NCBI RefSeq assembly: GCF_000376105.1
Contig: NZ_AQWM01000011.1
Span: 1-64,000 of the forward strand
DNA: 64,000 bases
Direction of reading: 5' to 3'
Source of the DNA: Asticcacaulis benevestitus DSM 16100 = ATCC BAA-896
GTDB lineage: Bacteria > Pseudomonadota > Alphaproteobacteria > Caulobacterales > Caulobacteraceae
Shown here: piece after piece, positions 1-8,466 of the stretch
Layout: each line of letters begins with the position of its first letter
Position numbering within the stretch: position 1 is the first letter of the stretch
Program-made: the position numbers and the translations under genes
The notes under the pieces: generated by a model
What the model saw: only the letters and a program-made list of their open reading frames with translations
What the model was told of the DNA's origin: nothing
Database searches by the model: none

Positions 1-183
1 TGAACGCCGATCCCCACCCAGCTTTTTAGGAGCTATCTCCTTCGTCTCCCGATAACGGCGCGTCCACTTGATCGCGCTTGACTCGCTGACACCAAAACGG
101 TCACCCGCAGATGCGCAACTATGACCGGACAGCACGTAATCAACGACGCGCTGGCGAAGATCGACTGAATAGGCATGACTCAT
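1..183 (-). CDS. IS630-type transposase, N-terminal part (runs off the window)
   Basis: Reading the minus strand from an ATG at 183 gives an uninterrupted 61-residue start of a transposase (MSHAYSVDLRQRVVDYVLSG, then a GDRFGVSESSAIKW helix-turn-helix). This is the typical opening of IS630-family ORF-A: a DNA-binding HTH domain that precedes the DDE catalytic domain, which must lie left of position 1. A GGAGG-type ribosome site precedes the ATG at about 190-195. The family moves by cut-and-paste into TA dinucleotides. Only the HTH region is visible, so whether the element is intact cannot be judged. Confidence 0.85.
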   Translation of the reverse strand, partial: MSHAYSVDLRQRVVDYVLSGHSCASAGDRFGVSESSAIKWTRRYRETKEIAPKKLGGDRRS

Positions 184-270
184 GAAAGCCGCCTCCTCCG
201 CGGCCTCCAGCTTGAATCACTATTCGAGTCTTTTGGAAACCCCAAGAGTCAAACAGGTCGCAAAATGCTC
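1..270 (-). mobile_element. Terminal part of an IS630-family insertion sequence
   Basis: Contains the transposase start and an 88-bp untranslated end. The likely outer boundary is at 270, followed by TA at 271-272, because read inward the sequence is TA-GAGCATTTTGCGACC and IS630 elements are flanked by duplicated TA. The TAG stop of the neighbouring MFS gene (270-272 on the minus strand) straddles this junction. The other end is outside the window, so the terminal inverted repeat cannot be confirmed. Confidence 0.6.
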
Positions 271-1559
271 TAGACCTCGTCCTTGCCGGACGCGAAGATG
301 CAGGCCAGGGTGATCAGGGCGGCGCCGAGAAGATAGTAGCCGACGAAGCCAAGGCCGTAATGGCTTTGCAGCCAGGTGGCGGCATAGGGCGCCAGTGAGG
401 CCCCGAAAATTCCGGCGAAATTGAAGGTGAGCGAGGCGCCGGTATAGCGCACGCCGGTCGGGAAGGGGGCGGCCAGCGCCGTACCGATCAGGCCGTAGGT
501 CATGCCCATCAACGCCATGGCCGCGGCGGCGAAGATGAAGATACCGCTCTCGCCACCGCTCATCAGCACAGGTAGCAGGAAAGAGAAAAGGGCGATCAAA
601 ACGGTGGTGGCGATCAGCACTTCGCGGCGGCCAAAACGCTCGGCCAGCTTGGCGGTGAAAGGGATGAACAGGCCAAAGGCGATCGAGCCGAGGATCTGGA
701 CTTCGAGGGCTTCAAGGAAGGGGATTTTGCGCACCTTGACGTTATACGACAAAAGCCAGGCGCTGCCGATATAGAACAGAACGAAGGTGACCAGCGCCAC
801 GAAGGTGCCGAGGAACAGGCTACGTTTATGGTGGCGGAAAATTTCGACCAGCGGCACTTTCACGCGCTCGGCCTTGTCGATCGCTGACTGGAATTCCGGT
901 GTTTCGGTGATCGACAGGCGCATCCATAGCCCGACAGCGATCAGAGCGATGGAGGCGATAAACGGGATGCGCCAGCCCCAGCTCAGCAGGGCCTGCTGCG
1001 AGATGAAGTGAAGCAAAATCCAGAAGATACCCGAAGCCAGCAACAGACCTAGGGGCGCACCCAGTTGCGGGAACATGCCGTACCACGAGCGCTTGCCTTC
1101 GGGCGCGTTTTCGGTGGCCAGCAGCACGGCCCCACCCCATTCGCCGCCCAGTCCGAAGCCTTGGCCGAAGCGGCACAAAGCCAGGAAGAGCGGCGCCCAG
1201 ACGCCGATTTGCGCGTAGCCGGGCAGGAGGCCGATGACGACGGTTGAGATCCCCATGGTCAGAAGCGCGGCGACAAGGGTGGTCTTACGGCCGATGCGGT
1301 CACCAAAATGACCGAAGACGATGGCGCCGATCGGGCGCGCGAAGAAGGCGATCGAGAAGGTTGCGAAGGACTGTAACAGCGCGGACGTCGGGTCGCTGGC
1401 CGGAAAGAAAACGGTCGGAAAAATCAGCACCGCCGCCGTGGCGTAGACGTAAAAATCGAAGAACTCGATGGTTGTGCCGATCAGGCTGGCGATCAGGACA
1501 TGGGCCGGCGAGTTGAGCGGCTTTTGGGCGGTCAAAGGGGAAGCAGAGGTCATGACCAC
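270..1559 (-). CDS. MFS transporter, metabolite:H+ symporter type
   Basis: A 429-residue integral membrane protein with about 12 hydrophobic segments. The loop after TM2 reads FGHFGDRIGRKTTL, the MFS signature, and the GxGLGGEWGGAVLLATENAP stretch is typical of the metabolite:H+ symporter (ShiA/ProP/KgtP-like) subfamily, which imports small organic acids, shikimate or betaines by proton symport. The substrate cannot be read from sequence. Start is the ATG at 1559 or the one two codons later (1553). The stop codon TAG lies exactly at the junction with the IS630-type element, so the original C-terminus may have been slightly altered by insertion, although the length is normal for the family. 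Confidence 0.85.
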   Translation of the reverse strand: MVMTSASPLTAQKPLNSPAHVLIASLIGTTIEFFDFYVYATAAVLIFPTVFFPASDPTSALLQSFATFSIAFFARPIGAIVFGHFGDRIGRKTTLVAALLTMGISTVVIGLLPGYAQIGVWAPLFLALCRFGQGFGLGGEWGGAVLLATENAPEGKRSWYGMFPQLGAPLGLLLASGIFWILLHFISQQALLSWGWRIPFIASIALIAVGLWMRLSITETPEFQSAIDKAERVKVPLVEIFRHHKRSLFLGTFVALVTFVLFYIGSAWLLSYNVKVRKIPFLEALEVQILGSIAFGLFIPFTAKLAERFGRREVLIATTVLIALFSFLLPVLMSGGESGIFIFAAAAMALMGMTYGLIGTALAAPFPTGVRYTGASLTFNFAGIFGASLAPYAATWLQSHYGLGFVGYYLLGAALITLACIFASGKDEV

Positions 1560-1672
1560 GGGGCCTAGCGCATTTTGCGTCGAAACGGAACCCTGCAGTT
1601 AACCTAATAATCACACATAATCATGATAATGGCCGACAGTATGTCACAGTTGACGAAGTAGTGGAGCCCCGC

Positions 1673-2092
1673 GTGTCTCGCCATGTATTGATTCTTGAAG
1701 ACAGTCGCACCCAGGCGACGATTATCAGTAAGATGTTTCAGCGCGTAGGTTATGAAACAACCTGTGTTGTCACATCCGATGAAGCACAGGAACAGTTGAG
1801 GGTTGGCGCCTTCGACCTGTTGTTGCTCGATGTCTTTGTTGAAAGCCATAATACGCTTGACGACCTGCAAGGTTACCGCGATCTGGCACCGCATGTGCCT
1901 GTGGCGATCATGACGGCCGGCCAGCTCGATAACCCCGACGCCAGCGCTGAATCCCTGAACAAGGCCCGTCGCGCCCGCGTCAACTTCCTGCTGCCAAAGC
2001 CTTTCTATTTTGATGACGTCAAGCAGATTTGTGGCGATGTCGATACCTATTGGAGTCACATCGACGCCTCCAAACAGGCCGTTGCATCCTGA
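1673..2092 (+). CDS. Single-domain response regulator (CheY-like receiver)
   Basis: A receiver domain of about 139 residues and nothing else. It shows the acidic pair after strand 1 (LILEDS), the phospho-acceptor Asp in LLLLDVF, the Thr in IMTA and the Lys in LLPKPF, so it should be phosphorylatable. The reading frame opens at a GTG at 1661, but a GTG at 1673 is preceded by GGAG at the proper distance and gives the normal receiver N-terminus; I prefer 1673. The next gene encodes a CheZ-like phosphatase, so the two may form a phosphorylation/dephosphorylation pair. No histidine kinase is in the window, and the output partner is unknown. Confidence 0.85.
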   Translation: MSRHVLILEDSRTQATIISKMFQRVGYETTCVVTSDEAQEQLRVGAFDLLLLDVFVESHNTLDDLQGYRDLAPHVPVAIMTAGQLDNPDASAESLNKARRARVNFLLPKPFYFDDVKQICGDVDTYWSHIDASKQAVAS

Positions 2093-2150
2093 CCCACATC
2101 ACGGCACCAAGGGTAGCTTGCCTGACGCTGCTGACAACCTGAAGACAGAT

Positions 2151-2759
2151 ATGAACGCGCCCAGCCCGTCCGATCCCACGACCGTTAACGCGGCGCTGGA
2201 TAATAATTTGCTTGACCTGATGCACCAATCGCAAGGGGTTGTGACGCAGACGCGTGATTTTTTCCACCAGCTTGATGCCCAGCGCACGGCGGAATTTCGC
2301 GTGATCGCCGGTTTTCTCGAAAAGGCCCGGGCCGAGCTGCGCGATTTGCGCCCGCATGAAATCTCGGAAAAAGGGCTGCCCTCTGCCGACGCGGAGCTGG
2401 AAGCCATCACGCGCGATACCGAGGTCGCCACAAACGCCATTATGACCTCGGCCGAAACCATCATGGGCATGAACGCCGGAGATCCTGACCTCAAGGTGGC
2501 GATCGACGACGAAGTGATGAAGATGTTCGAATCCTGCGCTTTTCAGGATATCACCGGCCAGCGAGTCAGCAAGATCATCAAGGTGCTGAAGCAGATCGAG
2601 GAGCGGCTGAACGGGCTGTCGCAAACCCTGGGCATAGGCGAATCGGCTGAGCACGCGTTGACGGCGGAAGAGATTCGTCGCCGCGACCTGTTGCTCAATG
2701 GCCCGGCGATTGGCGGCCCCGAAACTGATCAGAGCGCTATCGACGCTCTGTTCGACTAA
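2151..2759 (+). CDS. CheZ-like protein phosphatase
   Basis: A 202-residue, mostly helical protein. The segment MKMFESCAFQDITGQRVSKI holds the CheZ-family catalytic signature: in CheZ an Asp and a Gln in a helix-bundle QDxTGQ motif attack the phosphoryl group of a CheY-like protein. The C-terminal QSAIDALFD resembles the conserved CheZ tail that docks to CheY. The start is the ATG at 2151, 58 bp after the receiver gene, in the same direction. Its stop overlaps by 3 bases the stop of the convergent sfsA. The presumed substrate is the upstream receiver (inference). Confidence 0.8.
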   Translation: MNAPSPSDPTTVNAALDNNLLDLMHQSQGVVTQTRDFFHQLDAQRTAEFRVIAGFLEKARAELRDLRPHEISEKGLPSADAELEAITRDTEVATNAIMTSAETIMGMNAGDPDLKVAIDDEVMKMFESCAFQDITGQRVSKIIKVLKQIEERLNGLSQTLGIGESAEHALTAEEIRRRDLLLNGPAIGGPETDQSAIDALFD

Positions 2760-3448
2760 AGTACTTTAAGCGCTTTTTCAAAGCGCAGGCCGTCTTCCGA
2801 AAAAGCAAACCCCACAGCGATGAACTCAACGCCGGCACTGCGCGCGGCGTCATAGGCGCGTCCGAAAGCCGGGTCGCAATCGCGGGCAATATCGAAGGTG
2901 GTGCAATTCTCGCGTTGGACGCAGAAGACGACAACGGCGCGATAGCCGGTCTGCACCATGGTGATCAGTTCATAGAGATGCTTGGCGCCGCGTTCTGTCA
3001 CACAATCGGGAAATTCGGCGTGACCGGCGCGGCGCGACAGGTGGACATTCTTGACCTCGATATAGGCGTCAGGCAGGAACGAATGGCCGCTGGCATAGAT
3101 ATCGATGCGGGAGTTGTGACCGTATTTTTTCTCCGGCTGCAGAGCTGTATAGCCCGTAAGCTCTGGCAACCTTTGCGCGGCTATGGCCTCGTAAATCGCC
3201 CGATTGGGCCACTGCGTATTGACGCCGACCCAGGCACCATTCTCGCTCAAAGCCTCCAGGCGATATGGCAGCTTCTTCTTCGGATCATTGAGCGGCGTTA
3301 CCAGGGCGGGCGTGCCGGCGTTAAGCAGGCCTAGCATCTTGCCGGGATTGGGGCAGTGTGCTGTAATGATGTCGCCGGTATCGAGTTCGATATCCACAAA
3401 GAATCGCTTGTATCGCATCACAAGCCGCCCTCTGATGAGGCCGCTCAT
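2756..3448 (-). CDS. sfsA: SfsA-family sugar fermentation stimulation protein
   Basis: A 230-residue protein with the SfsA landmarks: RYKRFFVDI near the N-terminus, CPNPGKMLGL, YIEVKNVHL and FPDCVTERGAKHL. The VTERG and EVK patches resemble a PD-(D/E)XK nuclease-like fold; the family is described as a DNA-binding/regulatory protein and its biochemical role is unsettled. The frame is open to 3577, but this would overlap the divergent CinA-like gene by 90 bp; the ATG at 3448 matches the usual family N-terminus. It converges with the CheZ-like gene with overlapping stop codons. Confidence 0.88.
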   Translation of the reverse strand: MSGLIRGRLVMRYKRFFVDIELDTGDIITAHCPNPGKMLGLLNAGTPALVTPLNDPKKKLPYRLEALSENGAWVGVNTQWPNRAIYEAIAAQRLPELTGYTALQPEKKYGHNSRIDIYASGHSFLPDAYIEVKNVHLSRRAGHAEFPDCVTERGAKHLYELITMVQTGYRAVVVFCVQRENCTTFDIARDCDPAFGRAYDAARSAGVEFIAVGFAFSEDGLRFEKALKVL

Positions 3449-3485
3449 GCGTATAAGCTGATTATCTGCCACCGGAGTGTCATCC

Positions 3486-4277
3486 ATGCCGAACAATCCT
3501 ACAGCCGCCATCATCGTTATTGGCGACGAAATCCTGTCGGGGCGTACCATCGACTCGAACGTCAACACAATCGCCAAATTCTTAGGCGCTTTAGGGATCG
3601 ACCTGCTGGAAGTGCGGATGATCCGCGATGATGAGGCTCAGGTGGTCAGCACGGTCAATGCCCTGCGTAACACCCATGAGTACGTCTTTACCACCGGCGG
3701 GATCGGCCCGACGCACGACGACATCACCGCCGACTGCATAGCCAAGGCGTTTGGCGTTGATATCAGCGAACATCCCGCGGCGCTCAAGGCGCTGACCGAT
3801 CGCGCGCTCAAAATGGGCTGGGCGCTCAACGACAACAGCCGCCGCATGGCGCGCATTCCGCATGGCGCCGAACTGATCAGCAACCCGGTGTCGGCGGCGC
3901 CCGGTTTCCAGATCGGCAATGTGTTCGTCATGGCCGGCGTGCCCAAGATCATGGAAGCCATGCTGGAAGACGTCGTGCATCGCCTGCGCACCGGCAATAC
4001 GGTCCTGTCGCGCACCATCAAGCTGTCCTATGTCGGGGAAAGCTCGGCCGCCGACGCCCTGCGTGAGATCAACGGGCGCTATACCGATCTGTCGCTCGGC
4101 AGCTATCCTTACGGCCTGTCGCTTGATGGCGCATTCGGCACGCAGCTTGTGGTGCGCGGCCAGGACGCCGAGCGCGTCGATGCTGCCGTAAACGAGCTGA
4201 AAGCCGCCCTAGTCTCTGTCGTCGAACAGGGCAAGGCGCGTAATCCGCTTGCCAGTTTTGAAGAAATAACCGCCTAG
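3486..4277 (+). CDS. CinA N-terminal-type molybdopterin-binding-fold protein
   Basis: A 263-residue protein with the MoCF_biosynth fold: IIVIGDEILSGRTIDSN at the N-terminus and FTTGGIGPTHDDIT about 70 residues in, the motifs shared by CinA, MoaB and MogA. It carries the COG1058 region but not the C-terminal nicotinamide-nucleotide amidohydrolase domain of full-length CinA, as is common in alphaproteobacteria. The family is linked to ADP-ribose/NMN repair. The ATG at 3486 is chosen because GGAG lies eight bases upstream; a GTG at 3477 is possible. The next gene follows 14 bp after the stop. Confidence 0.82.
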   Translation: MPNNPTAAIIVIGDEILSGRTIDSNVNTIAKFLGALGIDLLEVRMIRDDEAQVVSTVNALRNTHEYVFTTGGIGPTHDDITADCIAKAFGVDISEHPAALKALTDRALKMGWALNDNSRRMARIPHGAELISNPVSAAPGFQIGNVFVMAGVPKIMEAMLEDVVHRLRTGNTVLSRTIKLSYVGESSAADALREINGRYTDLSLGSYPYGLSLDGAFGTQLVVRGQDAERVDAAVNELKAALVSVVEQGKARNPLASFEEITA

Positions 4278-4291
4278 ATCTGAGGACACTT

Positions 4292-5755
4292 ATGAAGCTT
4301 ATCGCCACCGGCCTTGCCACCGTGCTCGCCCTGACCGCCTTTCACGCTGAAGCCGCGCCCAAGAAGGCGCCTGTTTCTGCTTCTGGGGCTTTAGCCTCAC
4401 CCATGCCGGTTGAGGATCAGGCCGCGGCCCTGCGCGATGCGGCCCTGACGGCCAATGGCGCCTACGATTTCCTCTCCGAGCTGACGACGCGCTTTGGTCC
4501 GCGTCCGGCCGGCAGCGACTCGGAAAAGCGTGCGGCCGAATGGTCGGCGATGCGCCTGAAGGAGCTCGGCTTCCAGAACGTCCATATCGAAAGCTTCCCG
4601 CTGCACGTCTGGGCGCGCGGTGGCCCCGAAACCATCGCTATCACGGGCGAGTTTGCGCAGCCGCTGGTCGGTGTATCGCTGGGCGGCTCGACCGCCGGCG
4701 AGGTCGAGGCCGAGGCGGTGATGTTCGACACCTATCGGGAGTTTCTCGATTCCAAGGCCGACGTGGCCGGCAAGATCGTCGTCATTCTGCAGCCGATGGC
4801 CAAGGCCAGCAACGGTTCGGGCTATGGCCGCATGTCGGGCACGGTGCGCGGCAAGGGGCAACTTGAAGCGCAAAAGCGCGGCGCGGTGGGCTACGTCATG
4901 CGCTCGCTGAGCACTGACAACAACCGCTTCGCCCACGCTGGCGCGAGCGCCTGGACCGACGGCAAGGGCATCCCCGCCATGGCAATCAGCGCGCCCGACG
5001 TTTCGCAACTGAGCCGCATCAAAGTGCTGCAAAAGGCGGGCAAGGGCGGTCCGGTGCGCATCAGCATGAAGACCACGGGCCAGTTCCTGGGTCTGAAAAC
5101 CTCGCAGAATGTCGTCGCCGATCTGGTCGGTTCGGAACATCCGGAGCAGGTGATTGTGGTCGGTGGTCACCTCGATAGCTGGGATCTCGGCACGGGCGCC
5201 ATTGATGACGGCGCGGGCGTCGCCATCACCATGGCCGCCGCCAAGGTCATGATGGACCAGGGCGTGAAGCCCAAGCGCACCATCCGCGTCGTGTTCTGGG
5301 GTTCGGAAGAGGTGTCGCAACCTGCGGGTGACACGACGGATACCGGCGGCGGTGCCTTTCGCGAGGCGCACAAGTCGGAGCTTTCGAACTATGTTGCGCA
5401 CGCCGAATCCGATTTTGGCGCCGACAAGCTCAACAATTTTGCGCTGCTGCCAACGGATGATGCCAGCTTCGTCACCAAGCTGAGCAATCTGCTCTATCCG
5501 CTCGGTATCTATTACGACGATAAGGCCACGCCCAATGGCGGTGAGGATTCCGGCGCCATGAACGGCTTCGTGCCGGCCTTCGATCTCAATCAGGACGGTT
5601 ACCGCTATTTCGATACGCACCATACCGCCAATGATACGTTCGACCGCATAGATCCGCAGCAACTGAACCAGAACGTCGCCGCCTATACCGCCACCTTGTG
5701 GCTCATGGCCAATACCGACGTCCGCTTCAAGCTGCCGCCCAAAGAGGCTCACTAA
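4292..5755 (+). CDS. Secreted M28 metallopeptidase, carboxypeptidase Q-like
   Basis: A 487-residue protein beginning with a signal peptide (MKLIATGLATVLALTAFHAEA, cleavage near residue 21), so it acts in the periplasm or outside. The zinc ligands of family M28 are visible: His293 in VGGHLDSWD, the Asp pair at 305-306 in GAIDDGAG, Glu339-340 in FWGSEE, an acidic residue in HAESDFGAD near 372 and His in FDTHHTANDTFD near the end. A PA-like insert lies at about 130-230. Overall it is close to human carboxypeptidase Q, a dipeptidase. GAGGA precedes the ATG. A strong terminator follows. Confidence 0.9.
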   Translation: MKLIATGLATVLALTAFHAEAAPKKAPVSASGALASPMPVEDQAAALRDAALTANGAYDFLSELTTRFGPRPAGSDSEKRAAEWSAMRLKELGFQNVHIESFPLHVWARGGPETIAITGEFAQPLVGVSLGGSTAGEVEAEAVMFDTYREFLDSKADVAGKIVVILQPMAKASNGSGYGRMSGTVRGKGQLEAQKRGAVGYVMRSLSTDNNRFAHAGASAWTDGKGIPAMAISAPDVSQLSRIKVLQKAGKGGPVRISMKTTGQFLGLKTSQNVVADLVGSEHPEQVIVVGGHLDSWDLGTGAIDDGAGVAITMAAAKVMMDQGVKPKRTIRVVFWGSEEVSQPAGDTTDTGGGAFREAHKSELSNYVAHAESDFGADKLNNFALLPTDDASFVTKLSNLLYPLGIYYDDKATPNGGEDSGAMNGFVPAFDLNQDGYRYFDTHHTANDTFDRIDPQQLNQNVAAYTATLWLMANTDVRFKLPPKEAH

Positions 5756-5760
5756 GTCTG

Positions 5761-5804
5761 TGCCCTCTCTCAATCCTCTGATTGAGGGAGGGCACAGTTT
5801 TTTT
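5761..5804 (+). terminator. Rho-independent terminator after the M28 peptidase
   Basis: A 14-bp stem (5761-5774 pairing with 5781-5794, one G-T wobble) with a six-base loop is followed by a run of seven T. It lies six bases after the peptidase stop codon and upstream of the tRNA gene. Confidence 0.9.
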
Positions 5805-5888
5805 GCGCTGCGATGCGCATTTAAGCGACCGACGTCAAAAGTCACTCGACAGGAGCCGTATGCCCCCGTTATAAGCCGGGCTGGTTAT

Positions 5889-6179
5889 GCGGGCGTGGCG
5901 AAATGGTAGACGCTACAGACTTAGACCAAATTGAGTGCCATCGGGGAAATCCGATGCGTAGAACTGCTCAAATTCGGGGAAGCCTTTTACTGGTAATCCC
6001 GAGCCAAGCCGGCGAAAGCCGGAAGGTGTAGAGACTAGACGGGCAGCACCTAAACCCCATCAGGGCATGGTGAAGGGATAGTCCAGACCACGAACGCCTG
6101 TGCGGCGGCGAAAGCCGAAGTGGTAAGAAAATCTGTCGGGGGCAACCCCATGCCGGTTCGAGTCCGGCCGCCCGCACCA
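5889..6179 (+). tRNA. tRNA-Leu(UAA), interrupted by a group I intron
   Basis: Exon 1 is 5889-5922 and exon 2 is 6128-6179. Joined, they fold as a class II tRNA: acceptor stem GCGGGCG/CGCCCGC, D stem GCG/CGC, anticodon stem ACAGA/TCTGT, anticodon loop CTTAAAA (anticodon TAA), long variable arm GGGG-CAA-CCCC, T arm GCCGG-TTCGAGT-CCGGC, discriminator A and encoded CCA. The long variable arm and TAA anticodon identify leucine. The 205-nt insertion sits between positions 34 and 35, the same site as the well-known cyanobacterial and plastid tRNA-Leu(UAA) intron. Confidence 0.95.
5923..6127 (+). ncRNA. Self-splicing group I intron (IC3-like) in tRNA-Leu
   Basis: The intron follows a U and ends in G, as group I introns do. 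A guide sequence GAGT at 5933-5936 can pair with the exon end ACTT, giving the splice-site U-G wobble of P1. Core elements resemble the cyanobacterial tRNA intron: a P4 pairing (CGGGGA near 5974 with TCCCG near 5997), the P7 5' strand with AGGTGTAGAGACTA near 6024-6037, and its 3' strand with GGATAGTCCAGACC near 6077-6089. At 205 nt it is small and contains no homing endonuclease. Activity is inferred from the conserved core. Confidence 0.92.
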
Positions 6180-6275
6180 CCACTTTTTCTTCCCATAGAA
6201 TCGCCGAAGAACGCTGCCGCTGAGAGCAGCGCACCCATGGGCTCAGGCGATGGGCAGTTCTTTGGCAGGCCCGCC

Positions 6276-8306
6276 TTAGTCCGGCTTTTTCCACAGGCGG
6301 TTATCGTAGGGCACCGGGCGGTAGGCATGGCGCTGGGCCAGACGCTCCTGCCAGAAGCCGCGATAATCCTTGATCGCCTGCACCTCGACGCCCTCGTGGT
6401 CGTATTTCAGGCCCATCTCGAAATAGGTATCGAGATTGCTGAGATCGGGCTGGGGCAGTTTGTCATCGAGGCAGTCCTGCCACATGCCGGCGTAGAGGTC
6501 TTCCAGGTGCTTCACCAGCTTGGTGGTATCGAAGAGGGTGCTGGTCATGCGGTTGGCCAGAAGCTGTTCGCGGTAGGCCGCAAGATCGCCATTGCCGCGG
6601 CCGAGCGCCACGGCCTGATCGATATAGTCCTCGACCGTGGTGCACACCAGGTCGTCGGGCAGACCGGCGGCCTTGACCAGTGATCCGCAGACGCGCGAGG
6701 CAAAGGTGCGGCCCGAAAGGGTCAGCACCGGCACGCCCATCCACAGGGCGTCCGAGCAGGTGGTGTGGGCGCCGTAGGGGGTGGTGTCGAGGAACAGGTC
6801 GGCAAGCTGGTAACGCGCCAAATGGTGGGCATTGGCCATCTTGGCGGCGAAGATGATGCGTTCGGGATCGATGCCCTTGGCCTTGGCGTAGTCCTTCAGG
6901 CGGCCGTGCGAAGTTTCGGCGCCAGAGAGCAGCCACAGCACGCTGTCGGGCACGCGGGCGAGGATTTCCAGCCAGCGATCGAAGGTGAATTTGGTGATCT
7001 TGTGTGTGCCGTTGAAACAGCAATAGACGAAGGCCTTTTCCGGCAGCCCCACCTCTGCGCGCGTCGGCACGGTATCGGCCACGATGCGCAGGCGGTTGTT
7101 CGGCTGGTAGCAGGGCAGGCGGGTGACGGCTTCGGAGTAATAGATTTCGTCGCCGGCGGGGATCACCCAGTCATCGGCCACGATATAGTTGTGGTAGGGG
7201 CTGCCGAGTGAGCCGGGGAAGCCCAGCCAGTTGACGATCACCGGTGCAGGGCGCAGGGCCAGAAGCTTGACGCGGCCATCGCGGGTGTAGCCGTTGACAT
7301 CGATCAGGATCTGGATGCCGTCGTCGGCGATACGGCGGGCGGCGGTGACATCGTCCATGCCGGTGATGTCGATGAAATGATCCGAGGTTTCTTTATAGTG
7401 GTTGTGGATCGCATCATCGGTCGCGATGCCGCAATAATAGCTGTAGACCTCGACCTTACTCCGGTCATGCAGGCCCATGACCTCATACATCAGGTGGCCG
7501 ATGGCGTGTTCGCGCAGGTCGGACGACAGGTAGCCGATGCGGATCTTCTGCTGGGTGTTAGCGGTCTTCTTGCCATTGCGGGCTGCCCAGTGCTTGGTGA
7601 TGATCTCGCCGACCGGTTCACCGACATCTTTCAGATTGTAGTGATAGCTGACCGCTAACTGGAACATCGGGTCGTCGGTATAGGCGTCGATCGACAGGGG
7701 CGATATGCCGGAGAGCAGATTATCGCGCGTCATGTTCTCGAACGGCAGCACGATCGGCCAGGCGCACTGGCGCTGGCGCAGGGCGATGAAGTGCTGCATG
7801 GCCTCGCGCTGGTGCGGATCAAGTTCTAGGCTGATGCGCAGGGCGGTTTCGGCGGCCTCGTCCTGATGGGCGCCTTCGAGCACGCGCGCCGACTGATTGA
7901 GCGCCATGGTCTTGTGCTTGAGCGCCGAGCCGTTGAGCTGGTTCAGGCGGCTGGCGAGGTTGTTCCAGGTGATGACGGCCTGAGCGTTATCGCCCAGCCC
8001 CTCATAGATGCGGCCGAGATTAATGTAGACGCTGTGGAAATCGGGGGCGATCTCGACCACGCGCTCCATCACTTCGCGGGCGCGGTGCAAGTCGCGCGCG
8101 TCGGTGAGGATGACGCCGAGATTGAACAGCAGGGCGTAGAGCAGGGGGTGGTCGGGATTGTTGGCCACGAACTGATCGTAGAGAGCGATGGCCGACATTT
8201 CCTGCCCAGAGCTTTTCAGCGCTTCGGCCGTTTGGATGAGTTCCATCACGCCCATGGCGTTGCCGGCGTTCGTGTCCGCAGGCTTGATCTGTGCTGTGTC
8301 CGGCAT
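6276..8306 (-). CDS. TPR-containing SPINDLY/OGT-type glycosyltransferase (GT41)
   Basis: A 676-residue cytoplasmic protein. Residues 20-175 contain TPR-like helical repeats (for example LYALLFNLGVILTDARDL and SVYINLGRIYEGLGDNAQA). Residues 250-600 form the OGT catalytic region: IGYLSSDLREHAIGHLM with candidate catalytic His267 or His271, NWLGFPGSLGSPY at 359, FVYCCFNGTHKITKF with Lys436 matching the UDP-binding Lys of OGT, and FLDTTPYGAHTTCSDALWMG. GT41 enzymes transfer a sugar from a UDP-sugar to Ser/Thr of proteins. It lies next to a UDP-sugar enzyme and a giant Ser/Thr-rich protein. GGGGA precedes the ATG at 8306. Confidence 0.88.
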   Translation of the reverse strand: MPDTAQIKPADTNAGNAMGVMELIQTAEALKSSGQEMSAIALYDQFVANNPDHPLLYALLFNLGVILTDARDLHRAREVMERVVEIAPDFHSVYINLGRIYEGLGDNAQAVITWNNLASRLNQLNGSALKHKTMALNQSARVLEGAHQDEAAETALRISLELDPHQREAMQHFIALRQRQCAWPIVLPFENMTRDNLLSGISPLSIDAYTDDPMFQLAVSYHYNLKDVGEPVGEIITKHWAARNGKKTANTQQKIRIGYLSSDLREHAIGHLMYEVMGLHDRSKVEVYSYYCGIATDDAIHNHYKETSDHFIDITGMDDVTAARRIADDGIQILIDVNGYTRDGRVKLLALRPAPVIVNWLGFPGSLGSPYHNYIVADDWVIPAGDEIYYSEAVTRLPCYQPNNRLRIVADTVPTRAEVGLPEKAFVYCCFNGTHKITKFTFDRWLEILARVPDSVLWLLSGAETSHGRLKDYAKAKGIDPERIIFAAKMANAHHLARYQLADLFLDTTPYGAHTTCSDALWMGVPVLTLSGRTFASRVCGSLVKAAGLPDDLVCTTVEDYIDQAVALGRGNGDLAAYREQLLANRMTSTLFDTTKLVKHLEDLYAGMWQDCLDDKLPQPDLSNLDTYFEMGLKYDHEGVEVQAIKDYRGFWQERLAQRHAYRPVPYDNRLWKKPD

Positions 8307-8466
8307 GGTGTCCCCGATTCGTTACGCATGAGAGTTTAAACGCGGTTAACCTTTTGTCAAAGCGGGTCAGTGCGCGCCGGCGGTGAAATAAGTTCGGCAA
8401 ATGTGGCGACTCGTGGCAAAGCGCGAGGCGGGACAATACGGCGCATATGTAAGCCGAGGGGATAGT

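Noticed and set aside
5968-6328. Open frames of about 100 codons around the tRNA intron, including a possible homing endonuclease
   Set aside because: They cross tRNA exons and intron core, show no endonuclease motif (LAGLIDADG, HNH, GIY-YIG), and the 205-nt intron is fully explained by ribozyme elements.
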